Assembly: GCA_964419225.1 (NCBI GenBank)
Contig: CAYQPF010000018.1
Location: forward strand, 1 to 53,578
Length of the DNA: 53,578 nt
Direction: 5' to 3'
Source: CAYQPF01 sp964419225
GTDB lineage: Bacteria > Cloacimonadota > Cloacimonadia > Cloacimonadales > CAYQPF01
Under the pieces are notes generated by a model, which was not told the origin of the DNA, ran no database searches, and saw nothing but the letters and a program-made list of their open reading frames with translations. Made by a program: the position numbers and the translations under genes. Positions 49,325 to 53,578 of this stretch are shown piece after piece. The first letter of the stretch is position 1; every line of letters starts with the position of its first letter.

Positions 49325-49741
49325 TCATTTTTTTTCGAGTAATATAGCCTTAAGCGGCAGGCCCTGATAAAACATATTACATTCTGAAGCTGTTGCATCT
49401 TTACAGTAATTTTCTATCTTTAAGGTAGAAGGGATAGGCAGATTCTTTTTGAAATTGGGATAACAACGCCCGATATAATTCCCGACGATCATGTTGAGAA
49501 TTTCTTTGAGTGAGTCATTTACATCTTCTTCTGACAAATCACCTTCCACACCCAGAAAATTAGAAGTTAATATTTTGCCGAGTTCTTTACCAACTAATAT
49601 TCTTATTTCGAATTGGTCATCCCGCACTTCAGCCATATAATAAAATATCTCTCTGTTCAAATTTACCGGTGTTTCTTCGTACAAATAAAACATTTCAGAA
49701 AGTACTTTAGAAATCATCTCCCGCAATATTTGTATCGACAT
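49325..49741 (-). CDS. CheX-like chemotaxis phosphatase-fold protein
   Basis: A 138-residue protein from ATG 49741, which lies 6 nt after GGAGG; ATG 49744 and an upstream TTG are in frame but worse placed. The layout matches the CheX/CheC-like fold: SNFLGVEGDLSEEDVNDSLK, then EILNMIVGNYIGRCYPNFKK, where the E-x2-N motif of CheX phosphatases is seen as EILN. CheX proteins dephosphorylate CheY. It overlaps the CheY-like gene by 35 nt, so that receiver is the likely partner. Confidence 0.75.
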   Translation of the reverse strand: MSIQILREMISKVLSEMFYLYEETPVNLNREIFYYMAEVRDDQFEIRILVGKELGKILTSNFLGVEGDLSEEDVNDSLKEILNMIVGNYIGRCYPNFKKNLPIPSTLKIENYCKDATASECNMFYQGLPLKAILLEKK

Positions 49742-50126
49742 CATTCTCCTCCAAATGCAAAATATCAAAAATTAGTTCTTTTATAATTTCAGGACGGAAA
49801 GGTTTAACCAAGATTCCCTGAATACCCAGATTTTTAATTTCTGATAATTCTTCTTCCCTGGTTTCAGATGTTAAAACAACAATGGGTATATTGCTAAAAA
49901 TCTGTCTTTCCTTTATTTTATGTATCAGAGTATATCCATCCATAATTGGCATATTCAAGTCTGTTAATACTAAATCAATTTTGTTACTGGCTATCTGAAA
50001 AAAAGCATCTTTACCATTTTCAGCTTCAAGGATGGTCAAATCTTTAATTTTACACATTAACAATATCTTCTTTAATACTTTTCTCATAGTAGAAGAATCA
50101 TCAACCACTAAGAATTTTCTTTCCAT
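49707..50126 (-). CDS. CheY-like single-domain response regulator
   Basis: A 139-residue receiver. FLVVDDSSTMRKVLKKIL holds the acidic pair Asp9-Asp10, LVLTDLNMPIMDG the phosphoacceptor Asp56, VVLTSET the Thr, and GILVKPF the Lys. No output domain follows. It is 7 nt after the HDOD gene and overlaps the CheX-like gene. No CheA is in the window, so its kinase is elsewhere. Confidence 0.93.
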   Translation of the reverse strand: MERKFLVVDDSSTMRKVLKKILLMCKIKDLTILEAENGKDAFFQIASNKIDLVLTDLNMPIMDGYTLIHKIKERQIFSNIPIVVLTSETREEELSEIKNLGIQGILVKPFRPEIIKELIFDILHLEENDVDTNIAGDDF

Positions 50127-50133
50127 TATAACC

Positions 50134-50976
50134 TCAACCTAACAATTGAAATAAAATCTTACTAATTTTTTCCAATGACCGACTCTCTATAGCATCAATA
50201 TCCTTGGTTTGGAATCCATATTTATCAAGTAGATAATCAAAGCCTTCATACTGCATGCTGTCAACTTGCGACATAATTCCCATACAATAAGCTATATAAA
50301 GTGAAAGACAAACCATATGTACATATATATCATCAGTCTTTTCCGGCTCATGATGGTATTTGGCTACATTTATCATGGTGTCAGAAAAATTCCAGTGTTT
50401 TAATACTCTGGCACCTACCATGGGATGGGAAAACCCTAATACCCGCTTTTCAGCTGTAGTGAAGTCAATAGATTCATCCTCAACTATTCTGGCAATCTGA
50501 GCATATTCTCCATGGATATACTTACTCAAAACAATTTTCCCGATATCATGCAATAACGCTGATATAAAAAGAGTATTTCCATCAACTTCAGGAGCAAATC
50601 TTCGCACTTCTTCACTAATTATGGCTACAGATAAACTCTGATCCCAAAGCTCACCAGGATTTATTTCATAACCCCCAAGATCTGATTCAGTAAAATATTT
50701 CTGTGCAGCTGAAATCGAGATAATTGAATACAGCTGGTTTTTGCCTAAAAAATTTATGGCTGTTGCTATATCACTGATTCTGATACTATGTGCAAAGTAA
50801 GCTGAATTGGATACTTTGAGAATGTTCGCAGTCAATGCTGCATCATATTTTATGGTTGCTGCCAACTCTTTGGGTGAATACATATCATCTGCCAAAATCT
50901 GTAACGCTTTTTGTGCCACATGATTAAAAACCGGCAAATAATTAATTTCCTTCAGTATTTCCTGAATAGTGATCAT
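50134..50976 (-). CDS. HDOD-domain signalling protein
   Basis: A 280-residue protein consisting of one HDOD domain: YLPVFNHVAQKALQILADDM, IKYDAALTANILKVSNSAYF, SDIATAINFLGKNQLYSII, LFISALLHDIGKIVLSKYIH, and FSHPMVGARVLKHWNF. It keeps an HD pair (LLHDIG), unlike many HDOD proteins, but lacks the full metal set of HD-GYP. HDOD proteins act in signalling and motility control. Its ATG overlaps the cheD stop as ATGA. Confidence 0.88.
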   Translation of the reverse strand: MITIQEILKEINYLPVFNHVAQKALQILADDMYSPKELAATIKYDAALTANILKVSNSAYFAHSIRISDIATAINFLGKNQLYSIISISAAQKYFTESDLGGYEINPGELWDQSLSVAIISEEVRRFAPEVDGNTLFISALLHDIGKIVLSKYIHGEYAQIARIVEDESIDFTTAEKRVLGFSHPMVGARVLKHWNFSDTMINVAKYHHEPEKTDDIYVHMVCLSLYIAYCMGIMSQVDSMQYEGFDYLLDKYGFQTKDIDAIESRSLEKISKILFQLLG

Positions 50977-51455
50977 ACTTCATATTCCTCGAAAGCATTG
51001 GATACAACAACCTTACCACTGTCTATGAACAACTTCACAGTCCGGCTCTTGGTTCCTCCAATATCTTCGTTTTTAATTAAAATGTTATTTTTCCATAATA
51101 TCTTACGGATTGCTATATGATTTCGTTCCCCAATATTGAAAAACTTATTAGCATCCATGACATTACTTCCACCAATTAATTTCACAATCAAATGATTTCT
51201 TTTACTTCCACGTCCCAATAAGTCTTTAAATAATAGGGGCACACCAGTGTCAACAAACTTATACGGATTAGTTCTTTGCGGATCTTTTTCTATCTGTGAT
51301 TCCGGGAGCATTATATGGATCATACCCCCAATTCTTAATACAGGATCATAAAGCACGACTGCAATACATGAACCTAAAGAATAGGTAATTATTACCTCCT
51401 CAGGGTTCGAAGATATTTTCATGTCCGAGATGTTGACAACTAATAATTTACCCAT
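50973..51455 (-). CDS. cheD: Chemoreceptor glutamine deamidase CheD
   Basis: CheD deamidates receptor glutamines and interacts with CheC/CheX. The 160 residues contain ITYSLGSCIAVVLYDP with the catalytic Cys, GGMIHIMLPES with the catalytic His, and IGGSNVMDANKFFNIGERNH. It is 2 nt after cheR and overlaps the HDOD gene. No receptor gene is present in the window. Confidence 0.94.
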   Translation of the reverse strand: MGKLLVVNISDMKISSNPEEVIITYSLGSCIAVVLYDPVLRIGGMIHIMLPESQIEKDPQRTNPYKFVDTGVPLLFKDLLGRGSKRNHLIVKLIGGSNVMDANKFFNIGERNHIAIRKILWKNNILIKNEDIGGTKSRTVKLFIDSGKVVVSNAFEEYEV

Positions 51456-51457
51456 AT

Positions 51458-52273
51458 TTATTCTTTTTTATATACCGCCGGCATCACAAATTTGTATTTA
51501 TGCTTCATGCCGTTTAAACTCTCTGAATGTCCAATTAACAAATATCCACCTTTCTTCAACTGATTATACATTTTGTTCACTATAGCTTCTTTGGTTGGCA
51601 GATCAAAATAAATCATGACATTACGGCAGAAAATAAAATCAAAAGTGCCAAACAAAGAAAAATCATCCAGTAAATTAATCCGTTTAAATTGTACTCTGTC
51701 TTTATACTCCTTTTTAACCATAACAAAGCCTTCAGCATCAGCATTACCTTTTAAAAAGTATTTCTTCAGCATTGAGGGAGCCATTGCCTCTACTTTGTCG
51801 ATGGAGTAGGCACCTTTTTGGGCAATACTCAACACCTTGGTAGAAATATCAGAAGCCATAATTTCATATTTCTGAGGATCACCTAAAAGATCATTCAGGA
51901 CAATTGATATTGTATAGGGTTCTTCTCCTGTTGAACAGGCTGAAGACCAACAACGTACAATATTCTGATTATTTTTATTCTCGGGATACCAGACCTCTTT
52001 CAGAAACTCAAAATGCTGCTCTTCTCTGAAAAAATAAGTCACATTGGTAGATATGAGATCTATGAGTTGCACCATTTCCTCATTAGTCTTATCGGCTAAA
52101 ACAATGCGATAATAATCCTCAAAAGTAGGGATATTCCTTTTTCGCAATACCTTTGTGATCCTGGATTGTAATAATTGTTTCTTCCCGAAATGCAGATTTA
52201 TTCCTGCTTTTTCATAGATCAAAGCAGAAAATTTATTAAATTCATGCTCTGTTATGTTTTTTTCATTAAACAT
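51458..52273 (-). CDS. cheR: Chemotaxis protein methyltransferase CheR
   Basis: It methylates receptor glutamates with S-adenosylmethionine. The 271 residues have the N-terminal helical part (FSALIYEKAGINLHFGKKQL) and the methyltransferase domain: LISTNVTYFFREEQHFEFL, RCWSSACSTGEEPYTISIVL (SAM-binding), FDFIFCRNVMIYFD and GYLLIGHSESL. Its ATG shares TAATG with the upstream DUF362 gene stop. Confidence 0.96.
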   Translation of the reverse strand: MFNEKNITEHEFNKFSALIYEKAGINLHFGKKQLLQSRITKVLRKRNIPTFEDYYRIVLADKTNEEMVQLIDLISTNVTYFFREEQHFEFLKEVWYPENKNNQNIVRCWSSACSTGEEPYTISIVLNDLLGDPQKYEIMASDISTKVLSIAQKGAYSIDKVEAMAPSMLKKYFLKGNADAEGFVMVKKEYKDRVQFKRINLLDDFSLFGTFDFIFCRNVMIYFDLPTKEAIVNKMYNQLKKGGYLLIGHSESLNGMKHKYKFVMPAVYKKE

Positions 52274-53367
52274 TATTCAATTTCCTTAAGCTCATAATGT
52301 AATGAACCCAAACCTATTTTTTCCCCATATACAAGCTGATGGAGTGGGTCTATACCCGGATGCAGTGTGCCAAACACCTCTCCTGTTTTATTTTCCAACT
52401 TAGAATTATGCAGCACAGGCTGCTGATTGATCATATCATAAGACGCCTTGTCCAAAGCCACCGGATCATCTGACAACAATATTCCCAGATCATTGATCAC
52501 AGAATTGTCAGACCAGCCCATACAATCACAGTCAGGTGTAATATTTAGCAGAAAATTACAAAACCAGATCTTACCCGCCTTATTTCTCATTACTCCTAAA
52601 GCTGTCTCTGCCATTTTTTCTGCCATCATTACAGGAGTTTCGTTCCACAAAATCCTCAATGCTTCTGTCGGACAATGTGTGATACATTCTGCACAACCCA
52701 CACATTTGTCCAGTTCTATTCTTAAATTCTCTTTTTCACCGACAATGGCATTCTCCGGACATATCCTTTTGCATGTATAACAGGAGATACACTTGTTCTG
52801 GATTAGAAGCGGTTTGATATCTCCATGCATTCTCTGTTTCTGAGTTCTGGTACCAAAACCCATGGCTAAATTCTTTACTGCTCCACCCATCCCGGCTACC
52901 ATATGGCCCTTCACATGGGACATAACTATTGCTGCATCTGCATTGATCAACTCTCCTGCTAATTGCACTGTCCGAAAATTCTTCTGATCTATAATAATTT
53001 CCTTGAAGTAATCACTCTTCAATCCATCTAAAATCACTAAGGGAGCATTGATCGAGGCATAGGAAAAACCATGTTCCAAAGCCAATTCCAAATGCGTAGT
53101 ACCATTCTTTCTTCTTCCGCTGTACAAAGTATTAGTATCTCCTACAAATGGATGTGCCTGCCTGCTCCTGATAAAATCAACTACCTTGCGGATATAGATC
53201 GGATTAATAAACCCTGTGTTGCCATCCTCACCAAAATGTGTCTTGATACAAACATTATTATTCTTCTGTATAAATGGCAAATCCAAACTCTTTAGCAAAG
53301 AGGCAAACCTGTCCGGTAAACCCTTATATTTACGCACTCTGGAACTAATGAAATATACTTCACTCAT
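52273..53367 (-). CDS. DUF362 protein with two 4Fe-4S clusters
   Basis: From ATG 53367 (AAGGAG 5 nt upstream) the protein has 364 residues; GTG 53373 is in frame but too close to that site. The DUF362 domain covers the N-terminal half (KTHFGEDGNTGFINPIYIRK, VMSHVKGHMVAGMGGAVKNL), and the ferredoxin part has CISCYTCKRICPENAI and CVGCAECITHCPTEAL, each with four Cys. Further Cys occur in DCDCMGW. Its redox partner is unknown. It is the first gene of the operon leading into cheR; overlap of stop and start suggests coupling. An association of this iron-sulphur protein with chemotaxis genes is unusual. Confidence 0.9.
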   Translation of the reverse strand: MSEVYFISSRVRKYKGLPDRFASLLKSLDLPFIQKNNNVCIKTHFGEDGNTGFINPIYIRKVVDFIRSRQAHPFVGDTNTLYSGRRKNGTTHLELALEHGFSYASINAPLVILDGLKSDYFKEIIIDQKNFRTVQLAGELINADAAIVMSHVKGHMVAGMGGAVKNLAMGFGTRTQKQRMHGDIKPLLIQNKCISCYTCKRICPENAIVGEKENLRIELDKCVGCAECITHCPTEALRILWNETPVMMAEKMAETALGVMRNKAGKIWFCNFLLNITPDCDCMGWSDNSVINDLGILLSDDPVALDKASYDMINQQPVLHNSKLENKTGEVFGTLHPGIDPLHQLVYGEKIGLGSLHYELKEIE

Positions 53368-53533
53368 AATCACTCCTTCATGTTATTACCTTCATTCTAA
53401 ATCTTATTTTGTCAAATAAAATAATCATTTATTAGATAAAATAAGCAAAAAACATTACAACTCCACAATTTTTCTATCTTCATAGCTACAAAATTTACCA
53501 GATTTTGCTATGAACACCAAGGGAGAAGAAACA

Positions 53534-53569
53534 TAGTTGTTAGTTGTTAGTTGTAAGTTGTTAGTTAGG
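53534..53569 (+). repeat. GTTAGTT heptamer array, copy 5
   Basis: TAGTTGTTAGTTGTTAGTTG, then TAAGTTGTTAGTTAGG at the right edge of the window, followed by AAACG. The interval 53374-53533 shows no gene. Confidence 0.85.
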
Positions 53570-53578
53570 AAACGAAAA

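Noticed and set aside
1..53578. tRNA or rRNA genes
   Set aside because: No cloverleaf with a TTCGA-type arm or rRNA-like sequence was recognised by eye; a covariance search could still find one.

Overview
The window is a moderately AT-rich bacterial chromosome segment coding for a diderm, rod-shaped, probably fermentative organism. Supporting genes include kdsB (a lipopolysaccharide sugar gene), a complete mre/mrd rod-shape operon, class II aldolase plus GAPDH, phosphotransacetylase, a B12-dependent (class II) ribonucleotide reductase, and two secreted proteins with FlgD-like/type IX-like C-terminal sorting domains. This gene mix, the large cyclase-AAA-TPR signalling protein and the repeat-rich intergenic DNA resemble Candidatus Cloacimonadota. 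That placement is an inference from gene content; no marker-gene comparison was possible. UGA is used as a stop throughout and UGG as Trp, so the code is standard.

Layout. 1-2930: partial nrdJ and an RDD membrane protein (minus strand). 2931-4457: a repeat-dense stretch around one unrecognised gene. 4458-6453: fba and gap. 6473-12770: a plus-strand signalling operon (family 5 solute-binding protein, membrane PAS protein, hybrid histidine kinase). 12824-18853: a convergent, overlapping minus-strand operon (MFS, GrpB-like, cyclic-nucleotide-binding protein, soluble-adenylyl-cyclase-like giant protein). 19141-25270: lysS, an AlbA/Schlafen-type protein, a broken rhuM, a secreted TPR protein and a Ppx/GppA protein. 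25271-26372: a mosaic of short repeats followed by the large-type SRP RNA gene. 26373-29573: glyS and pta. 29732-35697: mreB-mreC-(CofE-like)-mreD-mrdA-rodA. 35705-38788: a Qnr-like pentapeptide protein, a membrane protein interrupted by an in-frame UGA, and a TPR histidine kinase. 38789-44992: envelope and secreted proteins plus kdsB. 43367-47810: the operon obgE-dprA-rph-endonuclease I. 47914-53367: an eight-gene operon DUF362-cheR-cheD-HDOD-cheY-cheX-nfeD-SPFH.

How genes work together. Signalling is the dominant theme. The cyclase has a split active site, with metal aspartates in domain 1 and the transition-state Asn/Arg in domain 2, and it overlaps a gene for a cyclic-nucleotide-binding domain, so maker and receiver of cAMP are probably coupled. 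The solute-binding protein has no permease beside it but two membrane PAS proteins, suggesting ligand sensing rather than uptake. The mre operon carries an F420-ligase-fold protein between mreC and mreD, suggesting an amino-acid ligase linked to the cell wall.

The most distinctive non-coding content is at least six families of short dispersed repeats. They sit in gene-poor gaps and repeatedly touch gene ends, providing the stop codons of lysS and ppx and the tail of the truncated rhuM. Coordinates of weak promoters and exact RNA ends are estimates by eye.
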